From CAVXGU01 sp963761615 (GTDB lineage Bacteria; Acidobacteriota; Vicinamibacteria; Vicinamibacterales; CAVVIG01), in the NCBI GenBank assembly GCA_963761615.1, contig CAVXGU010000003.1:2852001-2916000 (forward strand): a stretch of DNA of 64,000 nt. Reading direction: 5' to 3'. A program made the position numbers and the translations under genes. This document shows, in pieces, positions 33,281 to 43,076 of this stretch. Every line of letters begins with the position of its first letter. Position 1 is the first letter of the stretch. The notes under the pieces are model-generated. The model was not told the origin of the DNA. It worked only from the letters and a program-made list of their open reading frames with translations, and did no database searches.

Positions 33281-35029
33281 CGACAGCGTCAACTCGAACA
33301 GCCTGTAGTAGATCCCCCGCTTCGCGAGCAGCTCCTGGTGCGTCCCGGACTCGCGCAGCCGGCCCCTGTGGACGACCAGGATCTGGTCCATGTCCTGGAT
33401 CGTCGAGAGCCGGTGGGCGATGGCGATGGTCGTCCGGCCGGCCATGAGTGCGTGGAGGGCGTCGCGGATGACCAGCTCGGTCTCGGTATCGACGCTCGAC
33501 GTGGCCTCGTCCAGCACGAGCACGCGGGGGTCGGAGGCCAGGGCCCGCGCGAACGACAGCAGCTGCTTCTGCCCCACCGACAGCGTCGCGCCGCGCTCGG
33601 CCACGGGGCTCGCGTAGCCGTCCGGCAGGCGCTCGATGAAGGCGTCGGCGTGGACGGCGTGGGCCGCCCGCCGGATCCGCGCCTCGTCCATCGGCTTCCC
33701 GAGGCTGATGTTGTCGCCGATGGTGCCCGAGAACAGGTGCACGTCCTGGAGGACCAGGCCGAACAGCCCGCGCAGGTCGGCGAGCGCCATGTCCCGGATG
33801 TCGACGCCGTCGACGGTGATCCGCCCCTGCTTGACGTCGTAGAACCGCAGCAGCAGGTTGATGAGGGTCGTCTTCCCCGAGCCGGTCGCGCCGACGATGC
33901 CGACGCGCTCGCCCGGCCGGACCTCGAAGCTGACGTCCTCCAGCACCCACTCGTCGTTGTACGCGAACCAGACGTGCTCGAACCGGATGTGTCCGAGCGC
34001 CGGGGCGGGGCGCGCGACGGGCGCCTCGGGCGGCCGGATGTCGACCGGCTCGTCGAGCAGCGAAAAGATGCGCTCCGACGCCGCCATCGCCGCCTGCAGG
34101 ATGTTGAACTTCTCCGACATGTCGCTGATCGGCCGGAAGAAGCGCTGCGAGTACTGCAGGAACGCGGCCAGCCCGCCGATCGTCAGCGTCCCCGCCGCCA
34201 CGCGGCCGCCGCCGTACCAGATGATCAACGCCGCGGCCACGGCCGCCACCGCCTCGACCGCCGGGTAGAAGACCGCGTAGTAGAAGATCGACTCGATGTT
34301 GGCGTCGCGGTGGGCCTTGTCGATCTCGTCGAACCGCTCGAAATCCACGGCCTCCCGCTCGAAGAGCTGGACCGTGGTCATCCCGGTGATCCGCTCCTGC
34401 AGGAACGCGTTGATCCGGGACACCAGGCCACGGACGACGCGGTACGACTGCCGGACGTGGACGCGGAACCACTGCGTGACCGCCACGAGCAGCGGCAGCA
34501 CCAGGAAGGTCACGAGCGCGAGCCGCCAGTTCATCCAGAGCATCACGACCATGATGCCGACCAGGGTGAACACGTCGCCGAACACCGTCACGACGCCCGA
34601 GGTGAACAGGTCGTTGAGCACGTCGACGTCGGAGGTGACGCGCGTCATCATGCGGCCCACGGGATTCCGGTCGTAGTACCGCACGTCCAGCCGCTGCAGG
34701 TGCCCGTAGATGGCCATGCGCAGATCGAACATGATCCGCTGGCCGGTCATCTGCAGCGTCCACGTCTGGGCGTAGTCGGCGACGAAGGCGCCGACCAGGA
34801 TCGCCGCGAAGATGACGGCCAGCTGTCCGAGGCCGGCGAGCTGGCCGGTCATCACGTGGCGGTCGATGGCCACCTTCATCAGGTAGGGCTGGGCGAGCGA
34901 CGCGCCCGAGTCGGCAAGGGTGGCCACGAAGGCGACGGTGAGCGCCCCCTTGTACGGGCGCAGGTACGCCAGCAGCCGGCGCATCAGCCGGGCGTCGTAG
35001 CTCTTCGCGAGATCCTCGTCGTCGCTCAT
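33260..35029 (-). CDS. ABC exporter half-transporter, canonical Walker B (second subunit)
   Basis: 589 residues: six transmembrane helices (about 25-320), then a nucleotide-binding domain with Walker A GIVGATGSGKTTLINLLL (about 383-400), an ABC signature TLSVGQKQLLSF, Walker B PRVLVLDEATSSVDTETE and switch histidine IAIAHRLSTIQ. The signature is LSVGQ rather than LSGGQ. Paired with a partner whose Walker B ends in Asp, this gives the asymmetric sites of heterodimeric exporters such as BmrCD or TM287/288. Its start overlaps the stop of the partner gene (ATGA). Substrate unknown; drug, lipid or peptide export is plausible. Confidence 0.93.
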   Translation of the reverse strand: MSDDEDLAKSYDARLMRRLLAYLRPYKGALTVAFVATLADSGASLAQPYLMKVAIDRHVMTGQLAGLGQLAVIFAAILVGAFVADYAQTWTLQMTGQRIMFDLRMAIYGHLQRLDVRYYDRNPVGRMMTRVTSDVDVLNDLFTSGVVTVFGDVFTLVGIMVVMLWMNWRLALVTFLVLPLLVAVTQWFRVHVRQSYRVVRGLVSRINAFLQERITGMTTVQLFEREAVDFERFDEIDKAHRDANIESIFYYAVFYPAVEAVAAVAAALIIWYGGGRVAAGTLTIGGLAAFLQYSQRFFRPISDMSEKFNILQAAMAASERIFSLLDEPVDIRPPEAPVARPAPALGHIRFEHVWFAYNDEWVLEDVSFEVRPGERVGIVGATGSGKTTLINLLLRFYDVKQGRITVDGVDIRDMALADLRGLFGLVLQDVHLFSGTIGDNISLGKPMDEARIRRAAHAVHADAFIERLPDGYASPVAERGATLSVGQKQLLSFARALASDPRVLVLDEATSSVDTETELVIRDALHALMAGRTTIAIAHRLSTIQDMDQILVVHRGRLRESGTHQELLAKRGIYYRLFELTLSSVGIGD

Positions 35030-36786
35030 GAGGCCGCCAGCTCGTCCTCGAGCAGCTGTTTCCGGTGGAGCTCCGCGTACAGCCCGCCGTGGGCCACGAG
35101 CTCGTCGTGCGTGCCGCGCTCGACGATCGCGCCCGCGTCGAGGACGAAGATCTGGTCGGCGTCGCGGACGGTGGACACGCGGTGGGAGACGAGAATCGAG
35201 GTCCGCTGCCGCATCACGCCCCTCAGGCGCGAGAGGATCTCCTCTTCGGTATAGGTGTCCACCGCCGACAGCGCATCGTCCAGGATCAGGATCCGGGGGT
35301 CGACGGCGACCGCCCGGGCGATGGCGCTGCGCTGCTTCTGTCCGCCCGACAGCGTGATGCCGCGCTCGCCGACGCGGGTCTCGTACCCCGCGGGGAACTC
35401 GACCACGTCCTTGTCGAGCCGGGCGATCTCGGAGGCGTTCGTGATCCGGTCCGCCCGGTCCGGGCGCGGCGCAGCCGTCGCGTCCAGGCCGTACGCGATG
35501 TTGTTGGACAGCGTGTCGGAGAAGAGGAACGGCTCCTGCGGCACGAACCCGATCGCCCCGCGCAGCACCGCGAGCGGCAGATCGCGGACGTCGATGCCGT
35601 CGATGAGCACCGTCCCGGGCGGGGGATCGTGGAGCCGCGCCAGCAGGTGGATGAGCGTCGACTTGCCGGAGCCCGTCACCCCGACGAGCGCCACGGTCTG
35701 GCCCGCGGCGATCCGCGCCGAGAGGTGGCGCAGGACCGGTGTGCCGCCGTACCCGAACGTGAGGTCGCGGAACTCGATGTCGCCGCGGATCTGGTGGTCG
35801 CGCAGCCGCTCGCTCCCCGGCAGGTCGGCGATGGCCGGCGGCGTGTCGAGAATCTCGAGAATGCGTCCCCAGGACGCCATGCCGCGCTGGAGCATGTTCG
35901 TGACCCAGCCGAACGCGATCATCGGCCAGCTGAGCAGGGTCAGGTACGCGTTGAAGGCGACGAACTGGCCGACCGTGATCCGGCCGCGAATCACCTCCTG
36001 GCTGCCCAGCCAGAGGACCACCAGCGCGCCGAGGCCGAGGAAGAACGCCATACTGGGGAAGAAGAACCCCTGCAGCGCGATGAGCAGCCGATTGCGCTGG
36101 ACGTACTCTTCGTTCGACCGGCGGAAGCGCTCGAGCTCGATGCCTTCCTGGCGGTACGCGCGGACCACGCGGACGCCGGCGAGCGCCTCCTGGGTGACGG
36201 CGCTCAGGTCCGACAGCTGCGCCTGGATCGCCTCGAACCGGCGGTGGATGGCCGCGCCGAAGTACTTGACCGACACCGACACGAACGGCAGCGGCACGAG
36301 CGCCCAGAGGGTCAGCCGGACGTCGATCGCCAGCATCATCGCGAGCGCGATCACGAAGCCGAGGATGGTGTTCGCGGAGTACATCACCGCCGGGCCCACC
36401 ATCATCCGGACGGCGTTGAGGTCGCTCGTCGCCCGCGACATCAGGTCGCCCGTGCGGTGCGCCTGGAAGTACCCGAGGGGCATCGTCTCCAGGTGGGCGA
36501 AGAAGTCGTTCCGCATGTCGTACTCGATGTGCCGCGAGACGCCGATGAGGATCCGGCGCATCAGGAACCGGAACACGCCTCCGACGAGGCCGATGGCGAC
36601 GAGCAGGCCGCCGTATTCGAGCAGCTTGGCGCGTGTGACCCCCCGGGTCAGGTCGTCGACCGCAGCGCGCAGCACGAGCGGAGACGCCTGCGTGATCGCG
36701 GTCGTGATGACGACGCACGCCAGGCCGGCGGCGAAGAGCGCGGTGTACCGCCGCATGTACGCCGTGAGCCGGCGGAGGGGGGACAT
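35026..36786 (-). CDS. ABC exporter half-transporter, degenerate Walker B (first subunit)
   Basis: 586 residues with six transmembrane helices (about 18-310) and a nucleotide-binding domain: Walker A LVGVTGSGKSTLIHLLA (about 368-384), signature ITLSGGQKQRSAIARA, and Walker B PRILILDDALSAVDTYTEEE. The catalytic glutamate after Walker B is Asp here, the hallmark of the degenerate half of a heterodimeric exporter. It is translationally coupled to the downstream canonical half. The N-terminus MSPLRRLTAYMRRYTALF is a typical elbow helix. The start lies 162 bases from the divergent barrel-protein gene. Confidence 0.93.
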   Translation of the reverse strand: MSPLRRLTAYMRRYTALFAAGLACVVITTAITQASPLVLRAAVDDLTRGVTRAKLLEYGGLLVAIGLVGGVFRFLMRRILIGVSRHIEYDMRNDFFAHLETMPLGYFQAHRTGDLMSRATSDLNAVRMMVGPAVMYSANTILGFVIALAMMLAIDVRLTLWALVPLPFVSVSVKYFGAAIHRRFEAIQAQLSDLSAVTQEALAGVRVVRAYRQEGIELERFRRSNEEYVQRNRLLIALQGFFFPSMAFFLGLGALVVLWLGSQEVIRGRITVGQFVAFNAYLTLLSWPMIAFGWVTNMLQRGMASWGRILEILDTPPAIADLPGSERLRDHQIRGDIEFRDLTFGYGGTPVLRHLSARIAAGQTVALVGVTGSGKSTLIHLLARLHDPPPGTVLIDGIDVRDLPLAVLRGAIGFVPQEPFLFSDTLSNNIAYGLDATAAPRPDRADRITNASEIARLDKDVVEFPAGYETRVGERGITLSGGQKQRSAIARAVAVDPRILILDDALSAVDTYTEEEILSRLRGVMRQRTSILVSHRVSTVRDADQIFVLDAGAIVERGTHDELVAHGGLYAELHRKQLLEDELAAS

Positions 36787-36947
36787 TGGGAAAGTATACA
36801 GAGGGCGTCTCGCTGCAGGCGCTCGGCGGATCGCGCGTGCGGCGGTGCGACGGGGATCGGCCGGAGCCTGGAGCCCGGAGCCTTTTTTGTGTTATCTTCG
36901 TCTCCGCCTTCCCCAGCAGGCCCCGGTCTTTCTCCATCGGAGCAGTC

Positions 36948-37787
36948 ATGCGCACCTTGTCAGCACGGCGTCCCGCTCTCGCCCTGTACATCGCCGCTGC
37001 GGCGGCGATCGTCGCGCTCGCCGCCGCGCCGGCGGAGGCGCAGTTCGAGCCGCGTCCCCTCGGCAATCCGGCCGTCGGCGAGAGCTACCACGTGGAAGGC
37101 TTCTTCGGCGTCTGGTTCCCGACGGCCACCATGGTGATCTCGAGCGAGCAGCTCGGCATCCTCGGCAGCCAGATCAACCTGAAGACCGACCTCGGCCTCA
37201 CCGACCAGCACTTCCCGGAGTTCCGGCTCGTGCTGCGCCCCGCACGGAAGCACAAGTTCCGCCTGCAGGTCGACCCGCTCAGGTACCAGCAGTCGTCGAC
37301 CATCACCCGCGACATCGTCTTCAACGGGCAGAAGTACGTCATCGGTATTCCGGTGGACTCGACGCTCGACTGGAAGGCGTACCGGCTGGGCTACGAGTAC
37401 GACTTCATTCGGCGCGATCGCGGATTCGGCGGGGTCGTCGTCGAAGCGAAGTACACCGACATCCAGGCCACCCTGTCGAACGCGTTCGTCACCGAGTTCG
37501 CTCGCGCCCGGGCGCCGATTCCGGCCATCGGCGGGATCGCCCGCGTCTATCCCCTGCCCAACGTGGGCGTCACCGCCGAGGTGACGGGCTTCAAGCTGCC
37601 GACCAGCATCAACAAGGACTACCAGGGGCACTACGTCGACGTCGACGTGTACGGCACCGTGAACGTCAACGAGAACGTGGGCGCCCAGATCGGGTACCGG
37701 TCGCTCGACCTCGGCTACGCCATCAAGAGCGACAGCGGCACGATGAAACTGAAGGGGCTCTACTTCGGAATCGTGGCGAGATACTAG
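36948..37787 (+). CDS. Outer-membrane beta-barrel-like protein
   Basis: 279 residues. A signal peptide (about 1-31, ending AEAQ) is followed by alternating aromatic/hydrophobic strands: YHVEGFFGVWFPTATMVIS, FRLVLRPARKHKFRLQ, YRLGYEYDFIRRDRGFGG and a C-terminal strand LYFGIVARY ending in Tyr, as outer-membrane barrels often do. Inference: a small outer-membrane protein of unknown role. It is monocistronic, between the divergent ABC pair and the convergent aminotransferase. Confidence 0.65.
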   Translation: MRTLSARRPALALYIAAAAAIVALAAAPAEAQFEPRPLGNPAVGESYHVEGFFGVWFPTATMVISSEQLGILGSQINLKTDLGLTDQHFPEFRLVLRPARKHKFRLQVDPLRYQQSSTITRDIVFNGQKYVIGIPVDSTLDWKAYRLGYEYDFIRRDRGFGGVVVEAKYTDIQATLSNAFVTEFARARAPIPAIGGIARVYPLPNVGVTAEVTGFKLPTSINKDYQGHYVDVDVYGTVNVNENVGAQIGYRSLDLGYAIKSDSGTMKLKGLYFGIVARY

Positions 37788-37824
37788 CCCGGACGCGAAG
37801 GACCGCGGCGGCGGTTGCTTCGCG

Positions 37825-39030
37825 TCAGTGGACTCTGGCGGCCTCGGGCTCGAGCCGGGCCAGCCGCCGGTCCGCCTCGCGCAGCGTGTCGTCGCGCTTG
37901 CAGAAGCAGAACCGCAGCTTCGTGCGGCCCGCCGCCGGGTGGTGGTAGAAGCTGCTGCCGGGCACCGCCGCCACGCCGACTTCCTTCACGAGAAACCGCG
38001 CGAACGCCACATCGTCGGCCAGACCGGCCAGCAGACCGATGTCCGTCATGATGTAGTAGGCGCCCGAGGGCTTGAAGCACGTGAACTGGTGCCGCTCAAG
38101 GATGTCGAGCAGCAGGTCCCGGCGGCGGCGGTACTCGGCCGCCATGTCGCGGTAGTACGTGTCGGGCAGGCCGAGCGCGGTGGCTCCCGCCTGCTGGAGC
38201 GGCGCGGCCGCCCCGACCGTCAGGAAGTCGTGGACCTTGCGGATGGCGCCGGTGAGCGAGGGCGGCGAGATCGTCCAGCCGACGCGCCACCCGGTGACGC
38301 TGTAGGTCTTCGACAGGCCGTTGATGGTGACCGTGCGGTCCGCCATGCCCTCGATCGTCGCGATGGGCACGTGCGGGCCGTCGTAGATGATGTGCTCGTA
38401 GATCTCGTCCGAGATCGCAATCGCGTCCCACTTCCGGCAGAGCGCGGCAATGGCCTCGAGCTCCTCCCGGCGGAACACCTTGCCGGTGGGATTATTCGGC
38501 GTGTTCAGGATGATCGCCTTCGTCCGGTCGTTGAAGGCGGCCGCGAGATCGTCGGGATCGAACGTCCAGCCGGCGCTCGGTGGCGCCGCCGCGCCGGGTT
38601 CGTGGAGCGTGACGTATCGGGGCGTCGCCCCGGACAGGATCGCGTCGGGGCCGTAGTTCTCGTAGAACGGCTCGAACACGATCACCTCGTCGCCCGGATC
38701 GACGACCGCCATCATCGTGGCGATCATGGCCTCGGTCGCGCCGCAGCACACCGTCACCTGCTCGTCGGCCACGACCGGCAGCCCGTGGCGCCGCGTGAAC
38801 TCGCGCGCCACCGCCTCGCGCAGCGCCCGCGCCCCCCACGTCACCGCGTACTGGTTGACGTCGGCGTTGATCGCCGCGCACGCGGCGTCCTTGACCGCCT
38901 GGGGCGCCGGGAAGTCCGGGAAGCCCTGCGACAGATTCACCCCGCCGTGAATCTCGTTGAGGCGCGTCATCTCACGGATGACCGACTCGGTGAATTGCGA
39001 GGCCTTCTTCGATCCGGTCAGTTTCGACAT
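37825..39030 (-). CDS. PLP-dependent aminotransferase, class I/II
   Basis: 401 residues of the fold type I aminotransferase family. Seen: VNLSQGFPDFPAP (about 31-43), YAVTWGARALREAVA, VTVCCGATEAMIATMMA, NTPNNPTGKVF (about 170-180), AISDEIYEHIIYDG, the lysine that binds PLP in NGLSKTYSVTGWRVGW (about 240-255), and the C-terminal arginine region TKLRFCFCKRDDTLREA. It is close to kynurenine/methionine-type aminotransferases (YbdL-like). The exact substrate cannot be fixed from sequence. It lies just downstream of slt on the same strand. Confidence 0.92.
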   Translation of the reverse strand: MSKLTGSKKASQFTESVIREMTRLNEIHGGVNLSQGFPDFPAPQAVKDAACAAINADVNQYAVTWGARALREAVAREFTRRHGLPVVADEQVTVCCGATEAMIATMMAVVDPGDEVIVFEPFYENYGPDAILSGATPRYVTLHEPGAAAPPSAGWTFDPDDLAAAFNDRTKAIILNTPNNPTGKVFRREELEAIAALCRKWDAIAISDEIYEHIIYDGPHVPIATIEGMADRTVTINGLSKTYSVTGWRVGWTISPPSLTGAIRKVHDFLTVGAAAPLQQAGATALGLPDTYYRDMAAEYRRRRDLLLDILERHQFTCFKPSGAYYIMTDIGLLAGLADDVAFARFLVKEVGVAAVPGSSFYHHPAAGRTKLRFCFCKRDDTLREADRRLARLEPEAARVH

Positions 39031-39092
39031 TGATCGCTGCCTGAATACCACCACGATGACACGAACGCCCGACGAAAATCCACGTCCCCGGG

Positions 39093-41208
39093 TCAGTGCT
39101 GCGCGTTGGCCGGCTCGCCGGGGCCGTACAGCCGGCGGTAGTCCGCGGCCGTGCCCAGGATGCGCTTCACGTAGTTCTGCGTTTCGGGAAACGGGATGTC
39201 GTCGATGAACTCGGCCCGCTCCATGCCGGGACGCTCGCGCACCCACGCCGCGACCCGCTGTTCGCCCGCGTTGTAGGCGGCGAGGGCCAGGTGCACGTCG
39301 CCGAACTGCTGCACCAGATCCGCGAAATAGGCCGTGCCCATCCGCATGTTCGCATCCGGCGAGGTCAGGAGTGTCCGGCGAGTACCGGAGCCCGACTTTC
39401 GGCGCGTACCGCCTTGCGGTGGCCGGCAGCAGCTGCATCAGGCCGTAGGCGTTCGCCCCCGACCGGACATCGGCCGAGAAGTTCGACTCCTGCGCGACGA
39501 GCGCCGCGAGCAGATATGCGTCGAGATGGCGCTCGGCGGCGTAGCGCTGGATCAGCGGCCAGTAGTCGACCGGAAAGAGAATGTGCAGGATGCCCGACGG
39601 CAGATCCTGGCCGCCGTCGGCCAGATACTGCGGGTACGCCCGCTTCATGGCGTTGATCCCGGGCCGCAGGTCGCCCCGCGCGTTCAGCGCCCAGGCGAGG
39701 GTTGCCTCGAGCGCGGGTGAGTCACCCCAGACGAGCTCCGCGTATCGGATCTCGTTGACCGCCTGGTCGAACAGCCCGGCCGAGAGCAGATCGTGAATCA
39801 CGGGCTCGTTCGGCGGCGCCGCAGCCGGCGTGACGTCCGCGGGTGCGACGTCGGTCACGAGCCGGCGGCGGGGCAGCGGGTCGGTCAGCCGGTCCGACGC
39901 CAGCCGGCCGTAGTAGCTGTTGCGGTAGTCCGTCACCGCGAGGCCGTACCGCTCCTGCGCCAGCCGGGTGTTGCCCAGCTCGTCGTAGGCGCGGCCCGTC
40001 CAGTACAGCCACGCGGGCCGATAGTCCGACCGCGGGAACGTCGAGGCCGACTGCTCGAAGATCCGGACCGCGTCGGCGTACTGCCCGTGCCTGAACGCCC
40101 ACCATCCCGTCCGCCAGCCCGCGCGCTCGGCGAAGCGTCCGCTCGGAAATCTGCGCCGCAGCTCCTGGAAGACCGCGTCCGCCTGCTCGTCCTGATTGTC
40201 GACGATGTAGATGGTGGCGAGCTCGTTGAGGGACTGCTCGGCCCACGTCGACGTCGGGTAGTCGTCGGCGATGCGGCGCAGCGTCCGCTCGGCCGCGTCG
40301 GCCGCCTTCAGCTCGCGCACGGCGAGAGCCCAGTAGTAGAGCGCTTCGGGGCGCTGCGACCCCTTCTCCGTGTACGGCTTCAGCAGGTTGCGAGCGGTGC
40401 GGAACTGGCGCAGGTAGTAGTCGGCTTCGGCCACGCGCAGGGCGAAGTGCTCGCGCTCCTCGCCCTTCGCCAGCGTGCGCAGGCGGTCGAACGCCGGCCG
40501 CGCCACGTCGTAGCGGTGCGCGGCGAACAGCTGTTCGGCGCGGTCCCGTTCGAGGCGATAGCGCTCGCCGCCGGCGACGAGCGGCGGATCCACCGGCAGC
40601 TTCGCCAGCGCGGCCGCCGCCGCGTCTGCCGCGTCCGACAGCGGGTGCTGATAGAGGATGGTCTGGTAGGCGGCGTTGGCGCGCGCCCGGTCGCCCACTT
40701 CCATGGCGACGTCGGCCAGACGGAGGAGGACCGCGTCGGGGTTGAGGAGCGCGCCGGACGCCAGGCGCTCGTAGATGTCCAGCGCCGCCTGTGGATCGCC
40801 GAGAGCGTCGTCCGCATCCGCCTCGCCCACCGCCGCACCCTGGGCGAGGAAGCCGACCGGGTGCGCCGCTTCCGCACCCCGGAACGCGTCGCGGGCGGGC
40901 TCCGCTTCCTGGAGCCCCAGATACGCCAGTCCCGCGAGGTAACGCGCGTACGGCGCGAGTGTGCCCTGCCCCACCCCTGGCTGCCCGAGCTGCGCGACTG
41001 CCTGATCGAAGTCGCCGCTCTTCACGGCACTCGCGGCGGCGGCGAGGCCACCCGGGACCGCGGCCCGCGGCGCGAACCACAGCAGGTTCGGATCGCTCGG
41101 CACGGGCGGATGCCGCGTGGGCGCGAGCTGCTGCGCACCGGGCACGGCCAGGGAGGCGACAACCGTCACCGCGATGGCCGCCGCCTGCCATGACGCCCGT
41201 CCGCTCAC
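39093..41208 (-). CDS. slt: Soluble lytic murein transglycosylase (Slt), one frameshift
   Basis: About 705 residues after removing one C near 39,369. Signal peptide (about 1-25); a long superhelical repeat domain (about 40-510) with TPR-like repeats such as WLYWTGRAYDELGNTRLAQ; then a C-terminal SLT catalytic domain with ALVAQESNFSADVRSGANAYGLMQLLPATA (cut here by positions: glutamate near 563, motif 561-590), continuing in the shifted frame DANMRMGTAYFADL and LALAAYNAGE. Such enzymes cleave glycan strands forming 1,6-anhydro-muropeptides. The start is GTG, overlapping the stop of the GAF gene (GTGA). Confidence 0.9.
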
Positions 41209-42425
41209 CGGCTCACCTCGAGCAGCCGCGCGTCGCCGTCGGCGAGCGTGCGGACCAGTTCGGCATTGAAGTAGTCGGTGCGGCGCCGCACGTCCGGCGG
41301 CACCCGTTGCTCGTACATCGTCCGCGCGCGGCCGATTTCGGCCGCCAGTCGCGAGCCCAGATCGCGCTGGCGGCGTCCTTCGCTCACGTCCGCCTCGTGG
41401 TACAGCCGGATCTCGGAGACGAGGAGCCGCGCGTATCGGCGCGCGCTCTCGTCATCGTCGCCCCGCGGCGCGGGACCCGGCGCGCCCGCACCGCTCGGCG
41501 ACGACGCGATCGGAAGATCGGCCGTCTGCCTGGCGAGCGTGCTGGCGGTGCGGAATGCCGTCAATGCCTCGAGGCGGCTGGCGGCATGACGCGCCAGCAC
41601 GTCGAGCGAAGGGATTGACAAGTCGAGTGTGTTCGGCGAGGGTGCGTCCGTGCCCTGATCGGCGTAGAGCACGGCCACGGCGTGACCGTCCATCAGGAGG
41701 GGCGCGGCGAAGCACGGGTGGCCGGCCTCGAGCGCGGCGAACGGCGGTGCCGGACGGTCGCGTCCGCCCTCCACCGGGGCCCCGGCCGCGACCGCCGCCC
41801 CGAGGACACTGCCCTGATCGATGGGAACCGTGAGCTCGGCTGCCGGCTCGAACGCGCTTCCAAACCCGGCCAAACGCCACCCGACGAGGGCGTCGCGCTT
41901 GACGACGAAGACGGCCACACGCGAGACTTCCTGGCCCGCGGTCTCGGCCAGCGTGTCGATCACCTCACCGAGCGACGCGGCGCGATCGAGGGCCGCGAGA
42001 TGCTCACGCAGGCGTGCGGCCCGTGCGCGGGCCCCATCGTGGGCCGCCTCGGCCGCTTCCGCCCGCGTCGCGGCCGCGGCTTCGATCGCGGCGCGGGTGG
42101 TGTCCGCCTCTCCACGAACCTTGTCCAGTTCTCCTCGCAGCGTGTCGACCTCCCTCTGGAGCATGTCGGTGCGCGTCTCCGCTTCGCGTTCGAGCTCGGC
42201 CCTGAGCGACTGTTCGCGCGCGGCAAGGCGTGCGAGCGCTTCGTGGCGGACCGTGTCGACGCGAGCCTGCGCGGCTTCTTCCAGTTCGGCACGCAGCGCC
42301 GCTTCGCGCGCGGCGGCCTGAGCCTCGGCGTCCGTGCGGGCCTCGTCAGCGCGCGTCTGCGCCTCGGCCGTGGCGAGGGCGCGGAGCCGGGCGTGCAGGG
42401 CGTCGAGCTCTTCGTCGAAAGTCAT
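41205..42425 (-). CDS. Coiled-coil protein with GAF-like domain
   Basis: 406 residues. The N-terminal half (about 1-150) is a long charged coiled coil rich in Ala/Glu/Arg. Residues about 155-290 look like a GAF fold (LAALDRAASLGEVIDTLAET, VAVFVVKRDALVGWRLAGFG, VLYADQGTD), followed by a helical tail with SARRYARLLVSEIRLYHE and RMYEQRVPPDVRRRTDYF-type sequence. The residue order RLYHEADVSEGRR near the end recurs in bacterial proteins of this type. A sensory or structural role is possible; no ligand can be named. It is translationally coupled to slt. Confidence 0.6.
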   Translation of the reverse strand: MTFDEELDALHARLRALATAEAQTRADEARTDAEAQAAAREAALRAELEEAAQARVDTVRHEALARLAAREQSLRAELEREAETRTDMLQREVDTLRGELDKVRGEADTTRAAIEAAAATRAEAAEAAHDGARARAARLREHLAALDRAASLGEVIDTLAETAGQEVSRVAVFVVKRDALVGWRLAGFGSAFEPAAELTVPIDQGSVLGAAVAAGAPVEGGRDRPAPPFAALEAGHPCFAAPLLMDGHAVAVLYADQGTDAPSPNTLDLSIPSLDVLARHAASRLEALTAFRTASTLARQTADLPIASSPSGAGAPGPAPRGDDDESARRYARLLVSEIRLYHEADVSEGRRQRDLGSRLAAEIGRARTMYEQRVPPDVRRRTDYFNAELVRTLADGDARLLEVSR

Positions 42426-42550
42426 GGCGCGAGCATGCGCGTTCGGGGCGCTGGGACGGCCCGTCCGATGCTGGGATTGTCGGATTATGCGGGTCGTGCT
42501 TCCGCCAAGTCAAGCTGAGGCGAGCGTCTATTTCGTTTAGATAGAGTAAG

Positions 42551-42579
42551 TTGACGGCAGGGGCGCGGCGCCCTACAAT
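42551..42579 (+). promoter_or_regulatory. Sigma-70-type promoter of tmRNA
   Basis: TTGACG (42551-42556), a 17-base spacer and TACAAT (42574-42579) make a near-consensus promoter. The predicted start near 42,586 leaves a roughly 36-base leader before the mature tmRNA 5' end. Confidence 0.8.
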
Positions 42580-42621
42580 TGCTGGGACAGTCGCGGTCTA
42601 CCGTCGGCTGCCTTCCCACGG

Positions 42622-42982
42622 GGGGGCGATACGGCTTCGACGGAGGTAAAGACTCGCGGGCTGCATGCCGAGCCCCATCGACTCGTAAATCCGGTGGAAC
42701 ACACAGTAACTGCGAACACGCAGCTGCCTCTCGCTGCTTAACTAACCCTTAAGTCAGCGACGTCCACCTCGTCCCCGCCTGCGGGGTGGGACTGGATGTC
42801 ATAAAAGCAGGCTGGCCGCCATGGGCTGTTCCGACGCGTGGCGGCGAGACTTATCGGGGCTAGCGGTCATCGCTTTCCGTCGCTCTTCGACGGTGATCGC
42901 GAAATTTCAAGAGCGGCTACGCATGTAGAGGCCTACGACGGCGTGCCTTCGGACGCGGGTTCGACTCCCGCCGCCTCCACCA
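42622..42982 (+). ncRNA. ssrA: Transfer-messenger RNA (tmRNA), tag ANTQLPLAA
   Basis: A one-piece tmRNA of 361 bases. The 5' GGGGGCGATACGGCTTCGAC and 3' GGTTCGACTCCCGCCGCCTCC-ACCA regions build the tRNA-like domain: acceptor GGGGGCG/CGCCTCC with one G-T pair and encoded CCA at 42980-42982. The mRNA-like part at 42712-42741 reads ANTQLPLAA then TAA. tmRNA rescues stalled ribosomes and tags the stalled peptide for degradation. The 3' end doubles as an integration site (repeat copy at 57,344). Confidence 0.97.
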
Positions 42983-42997
42983 CTTATAACTTGTTGA
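42960..42997 (+). other. attL-like site at the tmRNA 3' end
   Basis: 38 bases spanning the T arm, acceptor and 15 bases beyond tmRNA. They recur at 57,344-57,381 with one mismatch (42,986 A versus 57,370 C). Weaker similarity continues about 30 bases further on both sides (for example ACAGAATCAC-AAAG). This is the expected left junction of an element inserted by a tyrosine recombinase at tmRNA. Confidence 0.85.
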
Positions 42998-43076
42998 TAT
43001 AAAAAGACTTAACAGAATCACGAAAGTCGCCTGGGGGAATCTTGGGGGATTCCCGTGGTAGACTCCCGCGGACCCC

